From assembly GCF_015751765.1 (NCBI RefSeq), contig NZ_JADOTX010000001.1, forward strand, positions 62,001 to 126,000: a stretch of DNA of 64,000 nt, read 5' to 3'. Under the pieces are notes generated by a model, which saw nothing but the letters and a program-made list of their open reading frames with translations, had not been told where the DNA came from and searched no databases. Made by a program: the position numbers and the translations under genes. The DNA is from Micromonospora ureilytica. GTDB taxonomy: Bacteria > Actinomycetota > Actinomycetes > Mycobacteriales > Micromonosporaceae. The number at the start of each line of letters is the position of its first letter. Position 1 is the first letter of the stretch. Positions 41,640 to 50,545 of this stretch are shown in pieces.

Positions 41640-42722
41640 TCAGAGCCGGATCGGCATGAGCACCGAGTAGGTGTCCGCGTCGTCCGGCCGGCGTACGGCC
41701 AGCGGGGCGATCGGCCCGTCCAGCTCCAACACCAGTTGCGGCGCGCCGGCCGCGTTCAGCGCGTCCAGCAGGTAGCCACCGTCCACCCCGACCCGCAGCG
41801 CGTCGGTGCCCAGGTCGGCGGCGGGGAGCAGGCGCAGCTCACCCTGGTCGTCGACGCCGAGCACGGTGACCGCCCGGGTCGTGCCGTCGTGGTCGCAGGC
41901 GACAGTGGGGGCCGCCGGGTCGGCCAGCGCGGCGCGCAGCGTCGCCACGTCCACCGGGATCCGGCGCGCGGTCGGCCGCTCACCGACGGACTTACGCAGC
42001 AGCCGGTGGTAGTCCGGGAAGTCGTACGGGAGGGCGGTGCCGGTCACCGTGCGGTCGGCCGCCCGCACCCGCAGGTCCGCGCCCGCCACGGTCAGCCGGA
42101 TCGGCCACGTGTCGGCGGTGTCGAGCAGTGGCCGGAGCTGGTCGACGAGGGCCACCGGCACGAACACCCGCACCGGCGGTCCGTCGACGTCGGCCTGGGC
42201 CCGTGCCAGCGCGAGCCGGTACCTGTCGGTGGCGACGAGCCGGACGCCATCGGGCTCCACGTCGAACAGCACGCCGGCGAGCATCGGCAGCTCCCTGTCG
42301 ACGCCGACGGCGAAGCGCACCGCGTCGAGCGCGGCGGCCAGGGCGGCGGGGGCGATCAGGAGCGTGGTGGCGGTCGGCGGGGTCGGGTCCACCAGGGCCC
42401 GCAGCCGGTCGACCTCGCGGCGGGCGTCGCTGAGCCCGTCGGCCAGCCGGCGCAGGTGCGCGTCGAGCAGCTGGTGCACCACTGCCGGCTCGGCGCGCAC
42501 CGCGGCGGCGATCTCCGGCACCGGCATGCCGATCCGGCGCAGCCCGGCCACCAGCCGGGCCGGAGCGATCTGCCCCTCCGTGTACCAGCGGTAACCGGTC
42601 ACCGGGTCGACCAGGGTCGGCTCCAGCACCCCCGCCGAGTCGTAGAAGCGCAGTGCGCTGACGGTCAGGCCGCTGGCCCGGGCCAGCTCGCCGATGCTGT
42701 GCAGGTCGTTCACGCTGGGCAT
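41640..42722 (-). CDS. MerR regulator fused to a DNA-polymerase sliding-clamp-like domain
   Basis: 360 residues, ATG 42722 after GAGGGGGCAGG. Residues 7-110 are a MerR domain (SIGELARASGLTVSALRFYD, LVDPVTGYRWYTEGQIAPA, then a dimerising coiled coil). Residues about 120-360 resemble DnaN: LPMLAGVLFDVEPDGVRLVA, TDRYRLALA, YDFPDYHRLL and VDGGYLLDALNAAGAPQLVL with VLMPIRL at the end, matching clamp domains 2 and 3. Whether the clamp part binds DNA, protein or a ligand is unknown. No effector gene is obvious nearby. It is 25 bp downstream of the reductase-like gene. Confidence 0.82.
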   Translation of the reverse strand: MPSVNDLHSIGELARASGLTVSALRFYDSAGVLEPTLVDPVTGYRWYTEGQIAPARLVAGLRRIGMPVPEIAAAVRAEPAVVHQLLDAHLRRLADGLSDARREVDRLRALVDPTPPTATTLLIAPAALAAALDAVRFAVGVDRELPMLAGVLFDVEPDGVRLVATDRYRLALARAQADVDGPPVRVFVPVALVDQLRPLLDTADTWPIRLTVAGADLRVRAADRTVTGTALPYDFPDYHRLLRKSVGERPTARRIPVDVATLRAALADPAAPTVACDHDGTTRAVTVLGVDDQGELRLLPAADLGTDALRVGVDGGYLLDALNAAGAPQLVLELDGPIAPLAVRRPDDADTYSVLMPIRL

Positions 42723-42747
42723 CCTGCCCCCTCGACCCGGTCGAGGG

Positions 42748-43929
42748 TCAAGCCGAACGCTCAAGCACCCGGAAGGTGAGGCCGGCCCGGACGAGCCGGT
42801 CGAGCAACGCGTCACCCATCGCGGCGACCGGGGTGAGTTGGCCGGCGGTCGGCGGCAGCTCGTCGAGCGCCAGGCACAGCGCCGACTCGCCGAGCATCTT
42901 CGCCGTCTCGTCGTAGCCGGGGTCACCGCCGGCGACCTCGGTGACCACCCGCTGCCCGCCGCCGGTGCCGACGAACCGGACCCGGAACCAGGACGACGCC
43001 CGCTGCTGCGCGGTGGGCCCCTGCCCGGACGCGAGCCGGCCGAGCAGCCAGCGTCGGCTGGGTGGCAGCTTCACCAGCCCGATCAGCGCGCCGAGCCCGG
43101 CAGCGCCGGCCAGCACGGTGGGCAGCCGCTTCACCGCTGCGAAGTGCCGGTAGCGGAAGTCCGGGCCGTACTCCGGGCGGGCCGCGGCCGAGCGGCGGAC
43201 CACCTGCGGGTCGATTGTCGGCAACGGCACGGTCCAGATGCCCAGCTCCGCCGAGCGGGCGAGCCGGCCGGGCACCGCCCGGACCCGACGGTCGGTGGGA
43301 CGCGGCTCGACCGCCCGGCGGTCCCGGGCGGCCTGGCTGGCCTGCCCGGTACGGGAGAACGCGGTGAGCGCCGAGTGGTAGGTGCCGGCGGAGAACCGGC
43401 CGCCGGCACGCACGTACCCGTCCACGGTGATCGGAACGTCGGCGGGCAGCTGCTTGACGGTGAACCAGGCGCCCAGGTCGTGCGGGATGGAGTCGAAGCC
43501 GCAGGCGTGCACCAGCCGCGCGCCGGTGCGTGTCGCCTCGGCGTGGTGACGCACGTACATGAGGTCGACGAACTCCGACTCGCCGGTGATGTCCAGGTAG
43601 TGGGTTCCGGCCCGGGCGCAGGCCGCGACCAGCGGCTCCCCGTGGTGGACGTACGGGCCGACCGTGCTGGCCACCACCCGGGCGCTCTCGGCCACCGCCC
43701 GCAGCGAGTCGGCGTCGGTCACGTCGGCGGTGAGCAGCGGCAGGTCGGCCAGTTCCCTGTCGATCGCCGCGAGCCGGTCCCGTACGGCGGCGAGGCGCTG
43801 CGGGTTGCGCCCGGCCAGCGCCCAGCGCAGCCCGGCCGGCGCGTGCCGGGCCAGGTACTCGGCGGTCAGGCCGCCGGTGAACCCGGTCGCTCCGAACAGC
43901 ACCACGTCGTACGTTCGCTCGCCAGTCAT
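42748..43929 (-). CDS. Saccharopine dehydrogenase-like (trans-acting enoyl reductase type) protein
   Basis: 393 residues. The N-terminal NADP-binding motif VVLFGATGFTGGLTAEYLAR, ALAGRNPQRL, STVGPYVHHGEPLVAACARA, HYLDITGE and ACGFDSIPHDLG are characteristic of the saccharopine-dehydrogenase-like oxidoreductases, which include mycobacterial trans-acting enoyl reductase. True lysine metabolism is unlikely. A C-terminal hydrophobic segment (TVLAGAAGLGALIGLVKLP) suggests membrane or lipid association. It may be co-transcribed with the downstream MerR-clamp gene. Confidence 0.87.
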   Translation of the reverse strand: MTGERTYDVVLFGATGFTGGLTAEYLARHAPAGLRWALAGRNPQRLAAVRDRLAAIDRELADLPLLTADVTDADSLRAVAESARVVASTVGPYVHHGEPLVAACARAGTHYLDITGESEFVDLMYVRHHAEATRTGARLVHACGFDSIPHDLGAWFTVKQLPADVPITVDGYVRAGGRFSAGTYHSALTAFSRTGQASQAARDRRAVEPRPTDRRVRAVPGRLARSAELGIWTVPLPTIDPQVVRRSAAARPEYGPDFRYRHFAAVKRLPTVLAGAAGLGALIGLVKLPPSRRWLLGRLASGQGPTAQQRASSWFRVRFVGTGGGQRVVTEVAGGDPGYDETAKMLGESALCLALDELPPTAGQLTPVAAMGDALLDRLVRAGLTFRVLERSA

Positions 43930-43941
43930 CCTCGGAGTCTG

Positions 43942-43975
43942 CCATTCGTGCTCGCCGATCAGCGATCACGAATGG
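43942..43975. promoter_or_regulatory. 34-bp imperfect palindrome between two oxidoreductase genes
   Basis: Arms CCATTCGTGCTCGCCGA and its mirror (ending CACGAATGG) match at 17 of 19 positions counting the centre GATC; the outer nine pairs are perfect. It lies 13 bp before the reductase-like start and 5 bp after the dehydrogenase stop, so it may be an operator or a terminator. Confidence 0.5.
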
Positions 43976-43979
43976 GCGG

Positions 43980-45128
43980 TCACGGGGTGAACACGGCGCG
44001 TACGCAACCGTCGGCCCGGTCCCGGAACAGCGCATACCCCTCGGGGCCCTGCGCCAACGGCAGCCGGTGGGTGGCCAGGTGTTCGGTCCGCAACTCGTCG
44101 CTGGCCATCCGGTCCAGCAGCATCGGCACGTCCCGCAGATTCGGCCGAGCAGCGCAACGCAGCGTGAGCCGTCGCTCGGTCACCGCACCCAACGGGAACG
44201 CGTCGACGAACCCGCCCGTTCCGCCGAGCACCACCACCACGCCGCTCTTGCGACAGGCGTGCACGGCCTCGCGCAGCGCGTCCGGTCGGTCGGTGTGCTG
44301 GCCACCGAACCTGTCGGCCAGAGAGCGGGACGGCGGCGCGCCGACCGCCACCACGCACACGTCCGGCCCGCGCCCACCGCTGCGGTCGCGCAGCTCGGCC
44401 GCGACGTCGGTGCGACGGTAGTCCAGCGGCTCGGCGTCGAAGTGCCGCTCGGCCATCCGCAACCGATCCTCGTGCTGGTCCACGACCAGCACCCGGGCCG
44501 CGCCGCGCAGCACCGCCGCCCGGGCGGTCAACTGGCCCACCGCCCCGGCGCCCCAGATCGCCACCACGTCGCCGGGGCGCACCGCACCCAACTCGGTGGC
44601 GAGCCACCCGGTCGGCGCCGCGTCCGCGGCGAACACCGCCCGGTCGTCGTCGACGGCGTCCGGCACCCGGAACGCGCTCACGTCGGCGTACGGCACCCGC
44701 ACGTACTCGGCGTGGCCGCCCGCGAAGCCGCCCGCCGCCCGGGGCCGGCCGAAGCAGCCGGCGTCCGTTGAGGCCCGGTCGGGGTCGGCGCTGGCCAGGT
44801 CGGCATGGGCGTTGTCGCAGCAGGAGTGCAGGCCCTGGCGGCAGTACCAGCAGCCGCCGCAGGCCACGCTCGCGCCGACGACCACCCGGTCGCCGACGCG
44901 GTGTCGGCGGACCCCGGGGCCCACCTCGACCACCTCGCCCAGGAACTCCGCGCCGAGCACGTCGCCGGCCCGCAGCAGCGGGTGTCGGCCGGCCAGCAGC
45001 GGCAGGTCACCGCCACTGGTGGCGCTGCGCCGGACCCGGACGATGACGTCACGTTCGTTGCGTAGCTCGGGGTCGGGCACCTCGCGTACGCCCAGCTCAC
45101 CGGCGGCCAACCAGCACAGCGCCCTCAC
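43980..45128 (-). CDS. Zinc-type alcohol dehydrogenase relative lacking two catalytic zinc ligands
   Basis: 382 residues of the MDR superfamily, nearest to the formaldehyde-dehydrogenase-like threonine/sorbitol group. The structural zinc site is complete (CGGCWYC with C90, C93, C96 and C104), and the NAD site is IWGAGAVGQLTARAAVL. The catalytic site is altered: where the family has CGSD the protein has SGGD (S38), and the usual GHE is GAE (A60). So catalytic zinc binding is doubtful and the substrate is unknown. GTG 45128 overlaps the stop of the upstream small protein (GTGA), indicating coupling. Confidence 0.85.
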   Translation of the reverse strand: MRALCWLAAGELGVREVPDPELRNERDVIVRVRRSATSGGDLPLLAGRHPLLRAGDVLGAEFLGEVVEVGPGVRRHRVGDRVVVGASVACGGCWYCRQGLHSCCDNAHADLASADPDRASTDAGCFGRPRAAGGFAGGHAEYVRVPYADVSAFRVPDAVDDDRAVFAADAAPTGWLATELGAVRPGDVVAIWGAGAVGQLTARAAVLRGAARVLVVDQHEDRLRMAERHFDAEPLDYRRTDVAAELRDRSGGRGPDVCVVAVGAPPSRSLADRFGGQHTDRPDALREAVHACRKSGVVVVLGGTGGFVDAFPLGAVTERRLTLRCAARPNLRDVPMLLDRMASDELRTEHLATHRLPLAQGPEGYALFRDRADGCVRAVFTP

Positions 45129-45574
45129 CCGCGGACCTCGGGGCGGTCCAGCGCGCAGCGGTCCGCGCGCAGCACCTCACCGGCCTCCACCCGTTGCTTG
45201 AGCTGGCGCAGCATCCGGCGGACCAGCAGCCCCGGGTCGTCGCCGACCAGGTGCGCGGCCAGCCCGGTGGGCGGGGTGACGCCGGCCACCGGCCGGGCGG
45301 CCAGCTCGGTGCCGCGGTCGCCGGGCGCCGGCCGCACCCGCACCTCGACCGCCCCGTCCAGGCGGCGCAGCGGCTCCGGCCAGCGGCCGTCGGGAAGCAC
45401 CTGCTCCGGCGGCCGGTCGACGGTCACCACCTCCCACCGGGCCGGCGCGACGACGTCGCCGTCCGCGCCGGGCCGGCCACCCCGACGGGGTACGCGCAAC
45501 AACCGCGCCGCCCCGGCCAGCGCCGCGCCGCCGAGGGTGGGCCCCGCCCGCGCCAGCCGTCCCATCGGTACCAC
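45125..45574 (-). CDS. SRPBCC-like small protein, probably truncated family member
   Basis: 149 residues, GTG 45574 with GGAGG 4 nt upstream. It keeps pieces of the polyketide-cyclase/dehydrase (SRPBCC) pattern: WEVVTVDRPPEQV, GAVEVRVRPAPGDRGTELAA and LVGDDPGLLVRRMLRQLKQR followed by VEAGEV. The middle of the usual domain (roughly 30-40 residues) is missing, so the ligand cavity may be reduced. It is translationally coupled to the dehydrogenase that follows and may be its accessory. Confidence 0.65.
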   Translation of the reverse strand: MVPMGRLARAGPTLGGAALAGAARLLRVPRRGGRPGADGDVVAPARWEVVTVDRPPEQVLPDGRWPEPLRRLDGAVEVRVRPAPGDRGTELAARPVAGVTPPTGLAAHLVGDDPGLLVRRMLRQLKQRVEAGEVLRADRCALDRPEVRG

Positions 45575-45709
45575 CCGTCCTCCCGGTTCACGTCCCTCGA
45601 TCGTTCGTCGCGGCCGGGTGAAGCGCGCTCGCCCGGAAGGGGTGAACCGGCCCGGGTCGGGTAACCGCTCGCCGACCGGGGGCGGAGCGCGTGGTGGGGG
45701 TGGGGCTGG

Positions 45710-48559
45710 GTGCCGGAACAGGATCGCGTACGGGTCGAGCCGGCACCGGGGCCAGCGCTGCTGGCGTCCCGGCTGACGCCGGCCGTGCCGCCGGAGCCGG
45801 TGGTGGCCCGGCCCCGCCTGCTGCGACGCTTGGACGAGGGCAGTGCGGGACCGGTCACCCTGGTGGCCGCCCCCGCCGGCTGGGGCAAGACCACCCTGCT
45901 CGCCTCCTGGGTGCGGCTGGGCGGCGCCCCGCCCGACGTCGAACCGGGCGCGACCGTGCCCGACTCCGGCGACCTGTCGGTTTCGTCAGCTGACCGCCCG
46001 GTCTCGGCCTGGATGTCGGTGGAGGCCGGCGACGACTCCGACCGGCTCTGGGCGTACCTCGCCGCGGCGCTGCGATCGGCGACCGGGTCGGCGGAGAGCG
46101 GGCCGGTGCCCGACCGGCCGCCGCGCCCCGACCAACTGGAGGCGCTGGCCGCCACGCTCGCCGCCGCCGACCGGCCGGTGCTGCTGATCCTGGACGACCT
46201 GCACCGGGTCGCCGACCCGGCGGCCCTGACCGGCCTGGAGTTCCTGCTGCGGCACGCCGGGCGACGGCTCCGCCTGGTGATCGGCGCGCGAGCCGGACTG
46301 CACCTGCCACTGCACCGCCTCCGCCTCGCCGGCGAGTTGACCGAGATCGGCCCGGACGAGCTGGCGTTCACCGACGACGAGGTGGCCGACCTGCTCACCG
46401 CCCACGCCGCCGCGCTGCCGGCGACCGCTGTGCACCGGCTGCGTGAGCGCACCGGCGGCTGGCCGGCCGCGCTGCGTATCGCCGCCCTGGCGGTACGCGG
46501 ACGGCCCGACCCGGAGCGCTGGGTGGGGCAGTTCGGCGGGGACCAACCGGAGATCGCCGGGTACCTGCACGAGGAGGTGCTCGCGACGCTCGACCCCGCC
46601 CAGCAGGACCTGCTGCGCCGTACCGCCCTCGTCGACACCGTCTGCGCCGACCTGGCCGAGGCCCTGACCGGCCGCGCCGACGCCGGGCAGGCGCTGGCCG
46701 ACCTGGCCGGGACCGGTGGTCTGCTGCACCGGGAGGACACCCGGCCGCCCTGGTACCGGTGCGAGTCGCTGCTCGCCGACCTGCTCCGCGCCGACCTGGC
46801 CCGGTTGCCCGCCGACGAGCTGCGCGAGCTGCACGTCCGGGCCGCCGAGTGGTACGCGGGCGCCGGCCGTCCCGCCGACGGTCTGCGGCACGCGCTGGCC
46901 GCCGGTCGCTGGGACCTGGCCGGCGACCTGTTCGTGGCGCACTGGCCGGAGCTGACCCGCTACGACAGTGACCCGGTGCACGTCCCGGCACCCGCGTCGC
47001 CGCCAGCGGAGGTGATCCGCGCCGACCCGGAGGTGGCGTTGGCAGGCGCCGCCGAGCGCGCGTACGCCGGTGACCTGCCGGCCGCCACCGGTCACCTGCG
47101 GGCAGCCGCCGGGCACGCCGCGGGCCTGCCGGTGCCGCGCCGGGACCGGTTCCTGCGGTTGGTCACCGCGCTGGAGCTGACAGTGGCCCGGCTCGCCGAC
47201 GACCGCGCCGAGGTCCGGGCCGCCGCGGCCCGCCTGCTGCGGACCCGCCCGGCAGAGGCCACGCCGACCCGGGTGCCGGACAGCTCGCCGGCCGGGGCGG
47301 CCAGTTCCGCCCCGACGGCCGGTGGCGGCGGCGCGGCCGACGACCTGGACCTGCGGGCGTTCACCGGCACCGCGCTGGGGCTTGTCGAGTTGGCCGACGG
47401 CGCGTTGCCCACCGCCCGGTTCGTTCGGGCCCGGGCGGCGGCTCGGGAGGCCGGCCGACCGCGTACCGAGCTGGTCGCCGCCAGCCGCGCCGCGCTGCTG
47501 CTCGCGGTGCGCGGGGAGCTGCGGACGGCCGAGCAGGCGGCCCGGGACGTGCTGGGCATGCCGCCCAGTCGGGGCTGGTCCTGTCGGCTCGACTGCGGCT
47601 ACGCGTACCTGGCGCTCGCCGTGGTGGCACTGTTGCGCGACCAGCCGGAGGAGGCCACGACGAACCTCGCCCTCGCTCTCCCCGCGCTCGACGCGGCGGG
47701 CTGGTCCGGCAACCCCGAGGTTGGTGACGACTGGCTGGGAGCCGGTGAGCCGGTGGCGGCTGCGGTGGCCGCGCTGTGCCGGGCTCAGCTGCGCCGTGAC
47801 TCCGGCGACCCGGCGGCCGGCCAGCGCCTGCTCGTCCGGGCCCGGGAGGCGCTGGCCGACCGACCGCCCGCCGCCAGGTTGACAGGTCTGCTGCGGGCGG
47901 CCGAAGCCGAACTACGGGCCGCACGGGGCGACCTGGACGCCGCCCGCGACCTGCTGGCCGGCGCCGCCGACGAGGGGGCCGACCCGGTGCTCGCGGTGAC
48001 GTTGGCGAAGGTGCAGCTCCTGGACGGTGACGCCGCCGCCGCCGAGCGGACCCTGCCGGACTGGCAGGCGCCGGCGGCCACGGCCTGGCCGCTACCGGTA
48101 CGTCTGGAGGCGGGTCTGCTGGACGCGGTGCTGGCCGACCGCGCCGGGGACGGGCGTCGGGCGGGCCGGGTCCTGGAGCAGACGCTGGACCTGGCCGGCC
48201 CGCAGGGCTGCCGAAGGGTCTTCACCCGCGCCGAACCACAGGTGCGGGACCTGCTGGCCGCGCACCTGGATGCGGGCACCGCGCACTTCGCGCTGGTCAG
48301 TGACCTGGTGCGCGGCGCGGAGCAGAGCACCGCCGCGCCGACCGCCGGACCGAGGGGAGCGCTCGACGAGCCGCTCACCGAGCGGGAGCTGACCATCCTG
48401 CGCTACCTGCAGAGCATCCTGTCCAACGTGGAGATCGCCAGCGAGCTGTCCCTCTCGGTCAACACGGTGAAGACGCACGTCCGCAACATCTACCGCAAAC
48501 TCGACGCGACCCGCCGGCGTGAAGCGGTCCGGCGGGCGCGCGAGCTGCGGCTGATCTGA
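45710..48559 (+). CDS. Large LuxR-family (MalT/LAL-type) ATP-binding regulator
   Basis: 949 residues, GTG 45710. N-terminal STAND-type ATPase with Walker A APAGWGKTT (54-62) and Walker B VLLILDDLHRV; a winged-helix-like part follows, then Ala-rich TPR-like repeats (about 430-850), and a C-terminal LuxR helix-turn-helix (LTERELTILRYLQSILSNVE, IASELSLSVNTVKTHVRNIY, RKLDATRRREAVRRA). Such proteins bind ATP and an inducer and activate transcription. The inducer is unknown; the gene stands alone, convergent with the DsbA gene 10 bp away. Confidence 0.92.
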   Translation: MPEQDRVRVEPAPGPALLASRLTPAVPPEPVVARPRLLRRLDEGSAGPVTLVAAPAGWGKTTLLASWVRLGGAPPDVEPGATVPDSGDLSVSSADRPVSAWMSVEAGDDSDRLWAYLAAALRSATGSAESGPVPDRPPRPDQLEALAATLAAADRPVLLILDDLHRVADPAALTGLEFLLRHAGRRLRLVIGARAGLHLPLHRLRLAGELTEIGPDELAFTDDEVADLLTAHAAALPATAVHRLRERTGGWPAALRIAALAVRGRPDPERWVGQFGGDQPEIAGYLHEEVLATLDPAQQDLLRRTALVDTVCADLAEALTGRADAGQALADLAGTGGLLHREDTRPPWYRCESLLADLLRADLARLPADELRELHVRAAEWYAGAGRPADGLRHALAAGRWDLAGDLFVAHWPELTRYDSDPVHVPAPASPPAEVIRADPEVALAGAAERAYAGDLPAATGHLRAAAGHAAGLPVPRRDRFLRLVTALELTVARLADDRAEVRAAAARLLRTRPAEATPTRVPDSSPAGAASSAPTAGGGGAADDLDLRAFTGTALGLVELADGALPTARFVRARAAAREAGRPRTELVAASRAALLLAVRGELRTAEQAARDVLGMPPSRGWSCRLDCGYAYLALAVVALLRDQPEEATTNLALALPALDAAGWSGNPEVGDDWLGAGEPVAAAVAALCRAQLRRDSGDPAAGQRLLVRAREALADRPPAARLTGLLRAAEAELRAARGDLDAARDLLAGAADEGADPVLAVTLAKVQLLDGDAAAAERTLPDWQAPAATAWPLPVRLEAGLLDAVLADRAGDGRRAGRVLEQTLDLAGPQGCRRVFTRAEPQVRDLLAAHLDAGTAHFALVSDLVRGAEQSTAAPTAGPRGALDEPLTERELTILRYLQSILSNVEIASELSLSVNTVKTHVRNIYRKLDATRRREAVRRARELRLI

Positions 48560-48569
48560 GTGGATGGCG

Positions 48570-49118
48570 TCAGGCGTTCGCGGCGGCGTCCGCGGCCGTC
48601 AGCAGGTCCGGCAGGTCGTACCCGCCGTCATGCCGGATGCCGTTGACGAACAGGGTGGGGGTGCCGTTCACCCCGCTGCGGATGCCCCCCACGAAGTCCC
48701 GGCGCACCCGGTCGGCGTGCGCGCGGTTCTCCACCTCGGCGTTCAACTCGTCCGGCGGCAACCCGACCTGCTCCACACCGAGCGAGAGGTGCACCGGGTC
48801 GAGCTGGTCCTGATGCTCGTAGAGCCAGTCGTGCATCTCCCAGAACCGGCCCCGAACCCCGGCGGCCTCGGCCGTCTCCGCGGCGCGTTCGGCATACGGG
48901 TGCACGTTCGCGATCGGGAAGTAGCGGTACACCAGCCGTACGGTGTCGGCCCGCTGCCGCAGCAACTCGTGCAGGTTCGGGTACGCGGCACCGCAGAACT
49001 GGCACTGGAAGTCGCCGTACTCGACGATTGTCACCGCCGCGTCGGCCGGCCCCCGAATGTGGTCGTCGGTGGTCACCGGGTCCCGAAGTCGGGCGGTGAC
49101 CTGCAGTGGCGTGCTCAT
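48570..49118 (-). CDS. DsbA-like thioredoxin-fold protein
   Basis: 182 residues, ATG 49118. The DsbA/FrnE-like fold is shown by AAVTIVEYGDFQCQFCGAAY with the redox pair C39/C42, the helical insert RLVYRYFPIANVHPYAERAA, and the cis-Pro loop VNGTPTLFVNGIRHDG. No signal peptide is present, so it is probably cytoplasmic, unlike classical DsbA. The ATG overlaps the peroxiredoxin stop (ATGA), so the two form an operon; it may reduce or oxidise that partner. Confidence 0.92.
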   Translation of the reverse strand: MSTPLQVTARLRDPVTTDDHIRGPADAAVTIVEYGDFQCQFCGAAYPNLHELLRQRADTVRLVYRYFPIANVHPYAERAAETAEAAGVRGRFWEMHDWLYEHQDQLDPVHLSLGVEQVGLPPDELNAEVENRAHADRVRRDFVGGIRSGVNGTPTLFVNGIRHDGGYDLPDLLTAADAAANA

Positions 49119-49612
49119 CGGGCCATCACCTTCCGATCGGCGGCGAGTTGGTCCAGCGCGTCGAAGACGCCGTCGGCGCCGGGGTTGACGTCGGCCGGCG
49201 ACAGGTAGCTCCAGGTCACCTTGCCCGTCGGGTCCAGCACCACCAGCGCGCGGGCCGCCTCGCCGTTCGGCATGTACGCGCCGTAGCGGCGTGCCACCTC
49301 GCCCTTCGGCTCGAAGTCGGCCAGCAGAGGGAACTCGATGCCCCGGCTCTCCGCGAACGCCCGGTGTGACCAGATGCCGTCCACCGACAGGCCGAGCACC
49401 ACCGCCTGGTACTGGGCGAAGACGGGTGCCGCCGACTGGTAGAGCGACATCTGGTCACCGCAGACCGGGCTCCAGTCGGCGGGGTAGAAGGCGAGCACGA
49501 CCGGCCGGCCACGGAACTGCTCGGGCCCCAGCAGAGCCCCGTCCGGGGTGGCCGGCAGGGTGAAACCGGGCGCGGTACGCCCCGGCTGGATCAGCCCGTT
49601 CGGATCACTCAT
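49115..49612 (-). CDS. Peroxiredoxin (AhpC/TSA family)
   Basis: 165 residues, ATG 49612. The peroxidatic site is FYPADWSPVCGDQM (C51), in which the usual Thr of PxxxTxxC is replaced by Ser (S48), an allowed variant. LGLSVDGIWSHRAFAE and FPLLADFEPKGEVARRYG are typical of thioredoxin-dependent peroxiredoxins. A second resolving Cys is absent, so it is 1-Cys type or uses an external thiol, possibly the DsbA-like protein coded downstream. Confidence 0.92.
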   Translation of the reverse strand: MSDPNGLIQPGRTAPGFTLPATPDGALLGPEQFRGRPVVLAFYPADWSPVCGDQMSLYQSAAPVFAQYQAVVLGLSVDGIWSHRAFAESRGIEFPLLADFEPKGEVARRYGAYMPNGEAARALVVLDPTGKVTWSYLSPADVNPGADGVFDALDQLAADRKVMAR

Positions 49613-49626
49613 GCCACCAGCCTGCT

Positions 49627-49661
49627 CCCGGGGTGGGTGAGGCTGGCTCACCCACCCCGGG
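49627..49661 (-). terminator. Strong hairpin terminator
   Basis: Perfect 15-bp arms (CCCGGGGTGGGTGAG at 49627-49641 and its complement at 49647-49661) with a GCTGG loop, 36 bp after the BON-protein stop and just upstream of the peroxiredoxin start on the same strand. Confidence 0.8.
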
Positions 49662-49697
49662 TGGTTCCGCGCCCGGTCGACACGCGCCCCGCGCCGC

Positions 49698-50384
49698 TCA
49701 GCGCAGCACCGGGGCGACAGCGATGTGGTTCTGCACCTCGCGGATGCCGGGCGCGGACCAGGCCACCTGCTCGACCTCGGCCCGTTCGGGCATCGAGTGC
49801 ACCAATCCGGCGAGTATCGCGGTGTCGCCATGCACCCGGACGCTGACCCGTTCGGCCTCGGTCGCTCCGGCCCGGGCGAGGGCGTCGACGATCCGATCGG
49901 CCAGGTCCCGGCCGTCCGGAGCGGCGGCCGGTCGGACGGTGATGCCGTTGCTCACCCCGCGTACGCCGGTCAGCCGGGCGACCGCGCGTTCGGCGGCTCG
50001 GCGCTGGTACTCCCACTCGACGTCGCCGTGCAGCGTCACCCAGCCGGCCGAGACGGTGACCTGGAGCTTCTCGATGGGCACGAACGCGTCCCACTCCAGC
50101 CCGTGGCTGGCCGCGGCGGCCAGGTCGCTGTCGGCGCGCTCGGTGCCGTTGGTGAGCTGCACGGCCACGTCGTTGGCGACCGCCCGGACCGAGGCGACCC
50201 GGTGGGCGGCCCGCTCGGCGGCCCACTTCTTGGCGTAGCTGTCCACGCGGCCGGTCAGGGTTACCACGCCCTCGGCGACGGTCACGCCGATCTCGTGCGG
50301 CTGCACCCGCGGTTCCCAGGTCAGCTCGTCGAGCACTGCGGACTGGATGTCCTGGTCGGTGCGGTGGATCTCCGCGATGGCCAT
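49698..50384 (-). CDS. Three-BON-domain protein
   Basis: 228 residues, ATG 50384 after GGAGGGACAG. Three BON units: about 9-75 (VLDELTWEPRVQPHEIGVTV, AEGVVTLTGRVDSYAKKWAA), about 83-150 (VPIEKLQVTVSAGWVTLHGD, VEWEYQRRAAERAV) and about 158-225 (IVDALARAGATEAERVSVRV, GDTAILAGLVHSMPERAEVE). BON domains bind membranes or phospholipids and are common in osmotic-stress proteins such as OsmY. No signal peptide is present. Function in the cell is not known. Confidence 0.9.
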   Translation of the reverse strand: MAIAEIHRTDQDIQSAVLDELTWEPRVQPHEIGVTVAEGVVTLTGRVDSYAKKWAAERAAHRVASVRAVANDVAVQLTNGTERADSDLAAAASHGLEWDAFVPIEKLQVTVSAGWVTLHGDVEWEYQRRAAERAVARLTGVRGVSNGITVRPAAAPDGRDLADRIVDALARAGATEAERVSVRVHGDTAILAGLVHSMPERAEVEQVAWSAPGIREVQNHIAVAPVLR

Positions 50385-50545
50385 CTGTCCCTCCTCCGCT
50401 GTTCCGATGGCGGACCGGCTGCGGCCGGAGGTCCGCCGTGCCGCGATCCTGCCGCCGCTCCGGGTGAGCCGCCCTCGCCCGGACCGGGTGACGGCGCGGC
50501 CGGACCTGGGCGGCGGTGTCGGAAACTACCTACGAACATCGATGA

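Noticed and set aside
45125..45574. Classification of the small protein as random frame
   Set aside because: It was first suspected to be noise, but it has a strong ribosome site, a 4-bp overlap with the dehydrogenase and residual SRPBCC motifs, so I kept it as a gene.
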